Source of the DNA: Aldehydirespirator sp965219165
GTDB lineage: Bacteria > Actinomycetota > Acidimicrobiia > Acidimicrobiales > Aldehydirespiratoraceae
DNA length: 64,000 nucleotides
Direction of reading: 5' to 3'
Assembly: GCA_965219165.1 (NCBI GenBank)
Contig: CBDCMW010000002.1
Coordinates: 1,116,001 to 1,180,000 of the forward strand
Shown: positions 25,055 to 33,492 of the stretch, piece by piece
Numbering within the stretch: the first letter of the stretch is position 1
Layout: each line of letters starts with the position of its first letter
Made by a program: the position numbers and the translations under genes
The notes under the pieces: model-generated
Databases searched by the model: none
Seen by the model: the letters and a program-made list of their open reading frames with translations, nothing else
What the model was told of the DNA's origin: nothing

Positions 25055-26677
25055 CACCCGCCCGAGGCCGAGAGGCTGGGACCCTTCCGCCCGTCGGGCG
25101 CGCCACCGCTGCTGCGGGTGGCTGGCCTGGTGCTGGCGCTCGGGTTCGCGTTCCCGGGCGTGTACCTGGTGTACCGCAACTTCGCGGAGGGCGCCGACCC
25201 GGCCGGGCTGCTCTTCAGCGACCGCACCATCGGGCCGCTGTGGCGGTCGCTGCGGCTCGCGGTGTCGGTGTCGGGCGCGGCGCTGGTGCTGGGCACGGCG
25301 CTGGCGTGGTTCACCACCCGCACCGACCTGCCCCTGGCCCGGTTGTGGCGGGGGTTGCTGCCTCTGCCTCTGGTCTTCCCCACCTTCGTCGGTGCGGCCG
25401 CGTTCATCCACACCCTCAACCCGGGCGGGCTGGCCAACGACCTGCTCGCCAGCATCGGGTTCGGCCGCACTCCCGAGCTGCGGGGCTTCAACGGCGCATG
25501 GCTGGTGCTCACCCTGATGACCTACCCGTACGTGTACCTGCCGGTGGCGGCCCGCCTGCGGCAGCTTCCCAGCACGCTCGAGGAGAACGCCCGCGTGCTC
25601 GGCGACACCGCGCTCAGGGCGTTCGGGCGGATCTGCCTTCCCCAGATCGCCACTGCCATGGGCGCGGGCACGCTGCTGGTGTTCCTCTACACGCTCAGCG
25701 ACTTCGGCGCGGTGCAGCTCATGCGCTACGACACCCTCACCCGGGCCATCGCCACCAACCAGCTCGCCAACCCGCCGGTGGCGCTGGCCCTCAGCTTGCT
25801 GCTGCTGGGGGTGGCTGCGCTGGTGGTGCTGGCCGAGCAGCGGTTCTCGCGCCGCCTCCCCGACGGAACCCGCAGCCAGTCGAACCGGCCCATGCTCTAC
25901 ACCCTGGGGCGCGGCCGGGCGCCTGCGGTGGGCTTCGTGGCCCTGTCGACCGCAGCGGGGGTGGGCGCGCCCCTGGTGGCGCTGATGGACTGGGCCGCGG
26001 GCGGCGCGCTGCGCTCGGCGACGGGCGGCCGGCCGCTGACCATCGACGGGTCCAAGGTGTTGGAGGCCACGGCCAACACGCTCGGCGCGAGCGTGATCGC
26101 CGCGCTGGTGTCGACCGCGGCGGTGCTGCCTATCGCTCTGCTGGTCGGGCGCTACCGGTCGCGGTCGGGCTCCTTCACCCACGCCGTCGTCATCAGCACT
26201 TTCGCCCTTCCCGGGATTCTGATCGCGCTGTCGGTGCGGTTCTGGACGCTGAGCTCGGACCTGGCCTTCGAGCTGCTCGACGACACCATGGCGGTGCTGA
26301 TCTTCGCCTATGTGATCCGCTTCGGCTCTCTGGCCATGGGCGTGACGCTGGTGGCGGTGCGCAGCGTCCCCGAGAGGCTGCACGACTCGGCCCGGATCTT
26401 GGGGGCCGGCCGGATTCGTCGGTTCCTCGCCGTGGACCTGCCGATGATGGGTCCCGGCCTGCTTGCCGGAACCGGCCTGGTGCTGCTGTCGGTGATGAAG
26501 GAGCTGCCGATAAGCCTGTTCGTGTCGCCGCTGGGATTCTTCACGCTGACTACCCAGATCTTCGGCTCCTTCGAGGAGGCCTTCATCGCCGAGGCGGGGA
26601 TCATGGCCGTGGTTCTGGTGGCGCTGTCGTTCGTGCTGACGTGGTTCCTGGTAATCCGCCGAGATCACCTGATGTGA
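25043..26677 (+). CDS. fbpB: Iron(III) ABC transporter permease (FbpB type)
   Basis: A 544-residue inner-membrane protein with about 12 helices made of two fused permease domains, the standard FbpB/SfuB design. Each half has an EAA loop: ENARVLGDTALRAFGRICLP in the first and DSARILGAGRIRRFLAVDLP in the second; these dock the ATPase. GTG 25043 overlaps the stop of a 14-codon micro-frame created by the junction repeat. Expected to move ferric iron delivered by FbpA. The missing ATPase is the only gap in the system. Confidence 0.9.
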   Translation: MSVAHPPEAERLGPFRPSGAPPLLRVAGLVLALGFAFPGVYLVYRNFAEGADPAGLLFSDRTIGPLWRSLRLAVSVSGAALVLGTALAWFTTRTDLPLARLWRGLLPLPLVFPTFVGAAAFIHTLNPGGLANDLLASIGFGRTPELRGFNGAWLVLTLMTYPYVYLPVAARLRQLPSTLEENARVLGDTALRAFGRICLPQIATAMGAGTLLVFLYTLSDFGAVQLMRYDTLTRAIATNQLANPPVALALSLLLLGVAALVVLAEQRFSRRLPDGTRSQSNRPMLYTLGRGRAPAVGFVALSTAAGVGAPLVALMDWAAGGALRSATGGRPLTIDGSKVLEATANTLGASVIAALVSTAAVLPIALLVGRYRSRSGSFTHAVVISTFALPGILIALSVRFWTLSSDLAFELLDDTMAVLIFAYVIRFGSLAMGVTLVAVRSVPERLHDSARILGAGRIRRFLAVDLPMMGPGLLAGTGLVLLSVMKELPISLFVSPLGFFTLTTQIFGSFEEAFIAEAGIMAVVLVALSFVLTWFLVIRRDHLM

Positions 26678-26724
26678 GGTCGCCGCCGCCGACAGGTCCG
26701 TGGGGCGCACCGTCGGGAGCCGGT

Positions 26725-26730
26725 TAGTGT
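26725..26730 (+). promoter_or_regulatory. Leaderless -10 box of the bacterioferritin gene
   Basis: TAGTGT lies 6 bases before ATG 26737. No good -35 box is visible. Confidence 0.45.
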
Positions 26731-26736
26731 GGGGCC

Positions 26737-27207
26737 ATGCAAGGCTCACCGGAGATCATCGACTTCCTCAACGAGGCGCTGGCCGCGGAAGTCACCGCCA
26801 TAAACCAGTACTTCGTCAATTCCAAGGTGTGCGAGAACTGGGGATGGACCCGCCTGGCCGCCAAGCAGCGCGAGGAGTCGATCGAGGAGATGCACGACGC
26901 CGAGAAGCTGATGGACCGCATCCTGTACCTCGAGGGGATGCCGAAGCTGGAGAGCCTCAGCGGCGTGCGGGCCGGCAAGACGGTCGAGCAGCAGCTCGAG
27001 AACGACCGCCTGCTGGAGGTGGCCGCCATCGAGCGCTACCGCCGGGGAGTGGCCCTCGCTGAGGGACAGGGTGATGTGGGCACCCGCGAGCTGCTCGAGC
27101 ATCTGCTGGTGGGCGAGGAGGAGCACCTCGACTGGATCGAGACCCAGCAGAGCGCCATCGCCGACATCGGCATCCAGAACTACCTGCAGGCTCAGATGGG
27201 CGACTGA
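26737..27207 (+). CDS. bfr: Bacterioferritin
   Basis: Iron-storage subunit of 156 residues, aligning without gaps to E. coli Bfr. The haem ligand Met52 and ferroxidase ligands Glu18, Glu51, Glu94, Glu127 and His130 are all in place, but position 54, normally His, is Asp (EEMHDAEKL, with a His one place earlier at 53). This may alter the di-iron site. C-terminus GIQNYLQAQMGD is typical. Sits after the iron importer genes, consistent with an iron uptake and storage group, but has its own promoter. Confidence 0.93.
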   Translation: MQGSPEIIDFLNEALAAEVTAINQYFVNSKVCENWGWTRLAAKQREESIEEMHDAEKLMDRILYLEGMPKLESLSGVRAGKTVEQQLENDRLLEVAAIERYRRGVALAEGQGDVGTRELLEHLLVGEEEHLDWIETQQSAIADIGIQNYLQAQMGD

Positions 27208-27254
27208 GCGGCCCATCCCCACCGAGACAACCAGCGCTGAGCCGGCTGGTCCGA

Positions 27255-29556
27255 GTGGACGGGACCGAGTCGTTCCCTAGGCGCCAGGCCCTCACCCGGC
27301 GCTTCACGCTGGGCGAGCCCCGGGACATCCGGGTGTCCGACGACGGCGCCCGGGTGGCGTTCCTGCGCTCGTCGGGCCCGGTCGATGCGGTCAACGCGTT
27401 GTGGGTGCTCGACGTGGCCACCGGCGTGGAGCGCCTGGTGGCCGACCCCCGCGAGCTAAGTGCAGGACGTGAAGGGCAGGACCTCCCGCAAGCGGAGCGG
27501 GCCCGGCGCGAACGGGTGCGGGAGACCGGTTCCGGCATCGTCACCTATGACGCCGACGAGGCCCTGATCTCAGCTGTGTTCGCTCTGGGGGGCGGGCTGT
27601 GGCGAGTCGGGCTGGTTGAAGGCGGCCCGCCACCGCAGGCCTTGCCGGCGCAACCGGGCGCGTTCGACCCGCGGCTGTCGCCCGACGGCACTCGGGTGGC
27701 CTACGTGGCCGGATCGGGCCTGCGGGTCACCCGTGTCAGCAGTACGGAGGAGGGCGCCGACCGGGTGGTGGTGCAGGAGCCGGACGACACGGTCAGCTGG
27801 GGCGCGGCCGAGTTCGTCGCGGCGGAGGAGATGGGCCGCATCCGGGGCCACTGGTGGTCGCCAGACGGCCGGCGGCTGCTCGCGGCCCGGGTGGACACCG
27901 CGCCGGTGCCGTGCTGGTGGATCTCCGATCCCGCCGCGCCCGGTGCCGCGCCGGCCGAGGTCCGCTACCCGGCGGCCGGCGCGGCCAACGCCGAGGTTGG
28001 CCTGGCTGTCTTCGACATCGACGGCGACCATGGCGACCGTGTGGACGTGGTCTCGCACCGCGGCGACGGCGGCCTGGGCGTGGTCTCGCACCGCGGCGAC
28101 GGCGGCCTGGGCGTGGTCTCGCACCGCGGCGACGGCGTGGTCTCGCACCGCGGCGACGGCGGCCGGGGGCGTGGCCTGGAACGAGGACGGCTGGGAGTAC
28201 CTGGCTGCGGTCCGGTGGAGCGGCGACGGGCTGTTGCTGACGGTCCAGACTCGGGACCAGCGAACCCTCGGCGTACTGGAGGCCGATCCCGACACGGGGT
28301 CCTGCCGGCTCCTGCACCGCATCGCCGACGACGCCTGGGTGGAGCTGGTGCCCGGCGTTCCGAGGCTGATCGGCGGAAGGTTGGTGACGGTCGAGGACCG
28401 TGGCGTCGCCCGCAGGCTGTGCGTGGACGGCGAGACCCTCACCCCCGACGAGGTCCAGGTCCGCGCCGTGCATCACGCCGACGAGGACGGCGTGGTCGTC
28501 ACCGCCTCGGTCGATCCCGCCGAGGTGCATTCCGCCCGTGTCGGCTGGGACGGCGCCGTCGAGTGGCTCACAACCGGACCGGGGGTGCACGGAGTGGCCG
28601 CGGGCGGCGGCACGACCGTGCTCACCAGCCGCTCGCTCGCACACCCCGGTCGTCGCTGCATCGTGAGCTCGCCTCGTCGCCGACGGCTCGACGCCGGTGC
28701 CCGCGATCGAGCCGATCACGACGGCAGGAGCGGCACGGAGCACATCGTGGCCTCTCACGCCGCCAGCGCCGGGCTGGAGCTGAACGTGGAGATCGTCGGG
28801 CTCGGCCCGCGAAGGCTGGTGGCTGCAATCGTGATGCCGGCCCCCGGTGTCTCGGCCGACAACGCGCCGCTGCCGGTGCTGCTCGACCCCTACGGCGGCC
28901 CCCACGCCCAGCGGGTGCAGCGGGCCGAGGCGCAGTTCCACACCTCGCAGTGGTTCGCGGACCAGGGCTTCGCGGTCCTCGTGGTCGACGGCCGGGGCAC
29001 GCCGGGACGGGGTCCAGCCTTCGAGCGGGCCGTGCGCGGTGACCTGGCCGGTCCCGTCCTCGAGGACCAGATCGAGGCTCTGGTCGCCGCCGCCCGGCTC
29101 AACCCGCGTCTCGACTTGTCCAGAGTGGCCATCAGGGGCTGGTCCTTCGGCGGCTACTTGGCCGCGCTGGCCGTGCTGCGCAGACCCGACGTGTTCGCGG
29201 CGGCCATCGCCGGCGCCCCGGTCACCGACTGGCGCCTCTACGACACCCACTACACCGAGCGCTACCTCGGCCATCCCGACACCGAGCCCACCAACTACGA
29301 GCGAACCGACCTGACCCCCCTCGCATCCGGCCTGCAGCGACCGCTGATGCTCATCCACGGCCTCGCCGACGACAACGTGGTGGCCACCCACACCCTGAGG
29401 CTGTCCCAGGCGTTGACGGAGGCGGGCCGGCCCCACACCGTGCTGCCCCTGAGCGGGATCACCCACATGACCCCCCAGGAGGAGGTGGCCGAGAACCTGC
29501 TGCTCCTGCAGCTCCGCTTCCTGCAACAGGCCCTAGGAATGGAGTCCTCCGGGTAG
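27255..29556 (+). CDS. S9-family prolyl oligopeptidase (dipeptidyl peptidase IV-like), frame broken in a repeat
   Basis: A serine peptidase of about 766 residues once one base is removed. The N-terminal beta-propeller (FTLGEPRDIRVSDDGARVAF onward) is read in one frame up to the tandem repeat at 28047; the second frame continues with VAWNEDGWEYLAAVRWSGDG and ends with the alpha/beta-hydrolase domain: nucleophile in GWSFGGYLAA, Asp in GLADDNV, His in GITHMTP. DPYGGPHAQRVQ is the usual entry to the domain. The last repeat unit is 34 rather than 33 bp, with an extra base in a G run (28162-28169), and total length is one base over a multiple of three. Near 28660-28730 a third frame reads VADGSTPVPAIEPIT, more S9-like than the annotated frame, so further small errors are possible there. 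Confidence 0.82.
28047..28170 (+). repeat. 33-bp coding tandem repeat in the S9 peptidase propeller
   Basis: Four copies start at 28047, 28080, 28113 and 28137, each opening GTGGTCTCGCACCGCGGCGA. Lengths 33, 33, 24 and 34 bp; the first three keep frame (VVSHRGDGGLG), the fourth has one extra base in a G run and shifts it. An insertion into a propeller loop by expansion. Confidence 0.9.
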
Positions 29557-29785
29557 CAGGACTCTCCGACGCGTCGAGGCTCGCAATAGGCACCAGCCCT
29601 GCAGTCGTGCAATTCGGGCACTCGGTGAGCAGACGCAGACGAAGCTAGCGTCGCTCTTTCCGGCGAACGCACCCTCAGTCAACAAGTCCCGCGGGCAGCA
29701 CCATCGTTCAGAAGGTAGCCAAGAATCCCTAACATTTTCTCTCTAAGACCTCTAATGCTGCAAGTCTGAAAGTTCTAATATCTGC

Positions 29786-29791
29786 TAGGCT
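29786..29791 (+). promoter_or_regulatory. Leaderless -10 box of the AAA/DUF4143 gene
   Basis: TAGGCT 7 bases before ATG 29799. The preceding 240 bases after the S9 peptidase are relatively AT-rich near 29700-29780 and hold no gene that I can see. Confidence 0.45.
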
Positions 29792-29798
29792 GGGCGTT

Positions 29799-31076
29799 AT
29801 GTCCACTGCGCCCGGACCTCTGTCTCCGGCCGGGTATCGGCCACGTGTGGCCGATGTCGAGATGGCGGCAGCCCTCGAAGCGGCCCCGATCGTGTTGGTC
29901 GAGGGGGTCAAGGGGTGCGGCAAGACTTGGACGGGGCTCCGCCATGCCCACAGCCAGGTGCTGCTCGCCGACTCGCCGGCCGCCCGCGAGGGCGCGACGG
30001 TCGTGCCCCGCCATGTGCTGGAGGGCCCGAGGCCTCGCCTCGTCGACGAGTGGCAGCTCGTCCCGTCGATCTGGGACGTGGCCAGACACGTCGTTGACGA
30101 GGGGCGCGATACCGGCTGCTTCATCCTCACGGGCTCCGCCCGCCCTCCCGACGACATCACCCGCCATTCGGGAGCGGGAAGAGTGCGACGGGTGCGCATG
30201 CGGCCCATGTCCCTCGTCGAGAGCGGCGAGTCGAGCGGAGCGGTGTCGCTGGCCGCCCTGCTGGACGGAGGGCCCTGTGACGCGCCCGCATCGCAGGCGA
30301 CGATTCCGGACATGGCGGAGATCGTGTGCCGGGGCGGTTGGCCCCGGAACCTGGGACGGTCCGCGGCCGCCGCCCAGGAGCTGCTGGAGGGCTACCTGGA
30401 CGAGATGGCCCGGGTGGACCTGCCGGCAGCCTCTGGAACGAGGCACAACCCGGGAAGAGTCAGGCGCCTGGTGGCCTCGCTCGCGAGGAACACGTCGAGC
30501 ACGGCGTCTCTGAGCACGCTGGCGCGCGATGTCGCGGGGGATCCTCCGCTGAGTTGGAGCGCCACCGCCAATTATCTGGACGCGTTGGAGCGGGTATTCC
30601 TCGTCGAGGACCTGCCCGCCTGGTCGGCCCGCCTCCGCTCGCGTGCGACCCTGCAGCAGTCGCCCAAACGCCACTTCGCGGATCCGTCGTTGGCTGCCGC
30701 CGTCCTCGGTGCCACGCCGAGCCGCCTGCTCGACGACCTCAAGACGCTGGGCCTGCTGTTCGAGTCGCTGGTCGTACGCGATCTGCGGGTCTACGCGGCC
30801 GCGAGCAAGGCCGAGGTCTACCACTGCCGGACCAGCTACGGCGACGAGATCGACGCGGTCGTGGAGCGCCGAAACGGGACCTGGCTGGCCGTCGAGGTCA
30901 AGCTGGGCACGGCGAGGGTGGATGAGGCTGCCCGGTCTCTGCTCAAAGCCTGTGCAGCGATCGATGCCGGGGAGCGCGGCGATCCGGTGAAGAAGCTGGT
31001 GATTACCGCAACCGGCTACGCGTACCAGCGAGACGACGGGGTATCGGTCGTGCCGATCACCTCTCTGGGGCCTTGA
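29799..31076 (+). CDS. AAA-type ATPase with DUF4143 C-terminal domain
   Basis: A 425-residue protein with an N-terminal P-loop domain (VLVEGVKGCGKTWTG, Walker B RLVDEWQ, sensor LTGSARPP) and a C-terminal DUF4143 nuclease-like region that includes YGDEIDAVVERRNGTWLAVE, resembling a PD-(D/E)xK core with E-V-K in AVEVKLG. Such proteins are widespread single-gene units with unclear roles; DNA or NTP binding is expected and some are proposed defence or regulatory ATPases. Has its own leaderless promoter and stands alone between an S9 peptidase and a DUF1214-like remnant, so context gives no further clue. Confidence 0.9.
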   Translation: MSTAPGPLSPAGYRPRVADVEMAAALEAAPIVLVEGVKGCGKTWTGLRHAHSQVLLADSPAAREGATVVPRHVLEGPRPRLVDEWQLVPSIWDVARHVVDEGRDTGCFILTGSARPPDDITRHSGAGRVRRVRMRPMSLVESGESSGAVSLAALLDGGPCDAPASQATIPDMAEIVCRGGWPRNLGRSAAAAQELLEGYLDEMARVDLPAASGTRHNPGRVRRLVASLARNTSSTASLSTLARDVAGDPPLSWSATANYLDALERVFLVEDLPAWSARLRSRATLQQSPKRHFADPSLAAAVLGATPSRLLDDLKTLGLLFESLVVRDLRVYAAASKAEVYHCRTSYGDEIDAVVERRNGTWLAVEVKLGTARVDEAARSLLKACAAIDAGERGDPVKKLVITATGYAYQRDDGVSVVPITSLGP

Positions 31077-31192
31077 CACCTCCCCGTCCTCATCGCCTTC
31101 GGATGCGCTGCGGCGCTCCCACGATCTTGACCGGTTGATACCGTTTCGGGCGAAGAGCGACGAGGTCGGCTCATGTCGATTCGGAGGCGACG

Positions 31193-31632
31193 ATGGAGAC
31201 CACCGAAACGGAGTCGACAGCCAGTGGTGCTCTCGTAGAGACCTCCGCTGGCACGGAGGAAATCGAGGCCCGCCGCCGGGAGCGTCTGCTCGATGGGCAG
31301 GCCTGGGACGACTTCTGCGACACGCTCAAGGCCGCGGGCCGCATCGTCGTGCGCGAGACCCCCGACGGCGATCCCCGGGACCGCGTCGAGGGGTTCCGCT
31401 ACCTGACCCGCGTGATCATGATGGCCTCGGCCCGGGCCGTCGAGCGCCGCACCCCCGGCACCCGGGCCTGGCCCGTGCGGCTGATCCCGCCGCCGCCGAC
31501 CCGGGCGCCGACAACTGGATCGATCCCGGTGACCGGGACCACGGCGTGATGGGCCTGCGCTTCGTCCAGCCCGCGACTCTGCCCGAGATCTCATGCCGCC
31601 TGGTGCCGCTGGAGGAGCTGTCCGCATCCTGA
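31193..31632 (+). pseudogene. Remnant of a DUF1214-like protein gene
   Basis: The first frame (ATG 31193, ribosome site GGAGGCG) encodes WDDFCDTLKAAGRIVVRETP and VEGFRYLTRVIMMA, resembling the N-terminus of actinobacterial DUF1214 proteins. After about 31480 the meaningful frame changes, and NWIDPGDRDHGVMGLRFVQP ... CRLVPLEEL resembles the C-terminal end of the same family. The intervening 250 or so residues are gone. Reads as an internally deleted and frameshifted remnant, the second such case in the window after the DddP-like one. The family assignment is from memory of motif shape, hence moderate confidence. Confidence 0.5.
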
Positions 31633-31750
31633 CGTCCGCGGCCGGCGAAACCGTTCGGGTTGTCGCCGTGCCCAGAGTGCGCGAACATGGACACACATCC
31701 GGGGCATCCTTCCTCGACCGAGGCCGCGTGGGCATTCGGTCACCTAGCGG

Positions 31751-31795
31751 GGCGGTGGTGCGCACTACCGGGGGGAGGAGGTGCGCACCACCGCC
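31751..31795. terminator. Perfect 15-bp inverted repeat between convergent genes
   Basis: GGCGGTGGTGCGCAC (31751-31765) and its exact complement (31781-31795) with a 15-base G-rich loop. No T run follows. It lies in the 277-base gap between the plus-strand remnant and the minus-strand operon, so a bidirectional terminator is the simplest reading. The rest of that gap shows nothing else apart from a short direct repeat CCCCGGTGCCGCC near 31840-31870. Confidence 0.6.
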
Positions 31796-31909
31796 ACCGC
31801 CCCTGGCGCGGTCGGCGGGAGGCCGCACGGTCTTGCTGACCCCGGTGCCGCCCGTCCCCGGTGCCGCCTGACAGGGCGACAGCCCTGGAGCGTGCCGTGC
31901 TGCGGCCGA

Positions 31910-32329
31910 TCAGCAGGCGCGGCGCTGGTAGACGCCAATCAGGAGCACCTGGCTGGCGAGCACCAAGTGGAACGCTGTCGGTATCCACGTGCTGAACCAC
32001 TCGGAGTCCGACAGCAGGCTCAGCCCGAGCACCAGCCGGACGGCCATGACCGCGAGATAGACGGCGCCCACCACCGTCACGGGCACGACCAGGCGCGGGT
32101 TGATCAGGTTCTTGCCGCCGTGCATGCGGGCAACCACCGCGGCCTCGATCACGAGGATGACTATCTGCGCCGACAGCAGCGCCGAGTACGGCAGGCCGCT
32201 GCCCTGGAAGTCATCGAAGGGAGGCAGGAACGACACCGGAGCCCACCTCTGAACGGCCTGGCTCAGCACCCGGGCCAGGAACGCGAGGCTCAGGCCGGCA
32301 GTGGTCCAGGCGAAGCTGCGATGCGTCAC
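31910..32329 (-). CDS. Small integral membrane protein, last gene of the GH3 operon
   Basis: A 139-residue protein with four predicted helices: AWTTAGLSLAFLARVLSQAV, SALLSAQIVILVIEAAVVAR, PVTVVGAVYLAVMAVRLVLG and IPTAFHLVLASQVLLIGVYQ. GTG 32329 overlaps the epimerase stop (GTGA), so it is co-translated with that gene; a much longer frame upstream is only antisense noise. Family not recognised. Its place as fourth gene after hydroxylase, GH3 and epimerase suggests a transport or membrane-anchoring role for the same product. Confidence 0.75.
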   Translation of the reverse strand: MTHRSFAWTTAGLSLAFLARVLSQAVQRWAPVSFLPPFDDFQGSGLPYSALLSAQIVILVIEAAVVARMHGGKNLINPRLVVPVTVVGAVYLAVMAVRLVLGLSLLSDSEWFSTWIPTAFHLVLASQVLLIGVYQRRAC

Positions 32330-33477
32330 GGTCGCCCGTCCATGTGCTTGAGGCCGGGCGCGGACCGATCGTCGACGTCCAGGCCGAAGCCGCCGCGGCC
32401 AGTGTCGACGGCCTCGGTGGCCGCAAGCACTCCGGCCGGGCCGAACATGATGCTGGGTGAGGCCAGATCGCGATGCAGCAGGTGGGTGCCGAATGCGCCC
32501 TCGGCGGCCAGGAGGCCCGGCTTGGCTGCCTGCATCACCGCCAGGGCAGCCCGAGCGAGGATGCTGGTCTCTCCCACCTGGCACCCGACGATCACCCCGA
32601 TTCCGAGTTCGGCCGCCCTGCCGACGACGTCCAGTGAGCGGATCACGCCGCCCATCTTCGACACCCGGACGTTGGCGATCCATCTCTCCGGGTCGTGGGC
32701 GACGGCATCAAGTTGGCCGGCGCGCAGCAGGCTCTCGTCGAGCACGATCCGGGTTCCGCACCCGTCCGACACTCGCCGGAACCCGTCGAGGTCATCGGCC
32801 TGAAGCGGCTCCTCCACCGCGAACACGTCGAGGCCCAAGCCCGTGATGTGGCCGATGCACGCGTCGGCGGATCGCCAGAGGTTGTTGGCGTCGATCCGCA
32901 CTCGCAGGCCATCGGTCGAACTCGAGCCCGGGGCAGCGAGGGCTCGCATCTTGCGCCGATCGCGGCGCAGGTCACCCGACACCTTCACCTTGAAGTCGCG
33001 GAACCCGTCGGCGAGATAGCGCCGACACTGCTGACGGTAGACGAGCCAGGGCGAGTCGCCCAGCACGGCCGAGTACCGAAAGTCGCCGGTGGGTCTGGCG
33101 ATGTCCAACAGATCCTCGGCCGCCCGTCCTTCGACCTTGCCCATCAGGTCCAGCACGGCGACTTCGACTGCGCAGAACGCCGCCGGGTTGCGGTCTATCG
33201 CGGCCCGGTGGGCGGCGATCCAGGCCTGCAGGCTCGCCACATCGCCGATCTCGCCCGCGATCGCCTCTTGGTGCTCGAAGATGAACGCGGCCGCGCCGTC
33301 GACGGTCTCGCCGGTGACGTAGGGCCGCGGGCAGCTCTCACCCCAGCCGGTGGCGCCGCCGGGGCCGCGGGCGGCAACGATCAGGTTGCGCGCCCTTCGC
33401 CGGCTCGCGGATGCGTGGCGGACCACGGTCTTGAAGGGCACGCCGAAGGTGAACACGTCGAGGCGCTCGATCCGCAT
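32326..33477 (-). CDS. Enolase-superfamily racemase/epimerase (dipeptide epimerase or N-acylamino-acid racemase type)
   Basis: A 383-residue muconate-lactonising-subgroup enzyme. Catalytic Lys pair in DFKVKVSG, metal ligands Asp in LRVRIDANN, Glu in FAVEEPLQ and Asp in IVLDESLL, and the opposite-face Lys in VRVSKMGGV: the set used for 1,1-proton transfer on amino-acid derivatives. The lid domain opens with MRIERLDVFTFGVPFK. Related proteins include L-Ala-D/L-Glu epimerase, N-succinylamino acid racemase and o-succinylbenzoate synthase; without the specificity loop alignment I cannot choose. Coming 15 bases after a GH3 acyl-amidosynthetase, an N-acylamino-acid substrate is plausible. Confidence 0.87.
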   Translation of the reverse strand: MRIERLDVFTFGVPFKTVVRHASASRRRARNLIVAARGPGGATGWGESCPRPYVTGETVDGAAAFIFEHQEAIAGEIGDVASLQAWIAAHRAAIDRNPAAFCAVEVAVLDLMGKVEGRAAEDLLDIARPTGDFRYSAVLGDSPWLVYRQQCRRYLADGFRDFKVKVSGDLRRDRRKMRALAAPGSSSTDGLRVRIDANNLWRSADACIGHITGLGLDVFAVEEPLQADDLDGFRRVSDGCGTRIVLDESLLRAGQLDAVAHDPERWIANVRVSKMGGVIRSLDVVGRAAELGIGVIVGCQVGETSILARAALAVMQAAKPGLLAAEGAFGTHLLHRDLASPSIMFGPAGVLAATEAVDTGRGGFGLDVDDRSAPGLKHMDGRP

Positions 33478-33492
33478 CCGCCGAGAGTCTCC

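Noticed and set aside
28047..28170. CRISPR-like array
   Set aside because: Units are directly adjacent without spacers and lie inside a coding gene; it is a coding tandem repeat.
29799..31076. AAA/DUF4143 gene as part of a phage-defence island
   Set aside because: It stands alone with a single promoter; no methylase, nuclease operon or other defence gene lies beside it.
31741..31800. The 15-bp inverted repeat as insertion-sequence ends
   Set aside because: Only 15 bases lie between the arms and no transposase is near; convergent gene position favours a terminator.
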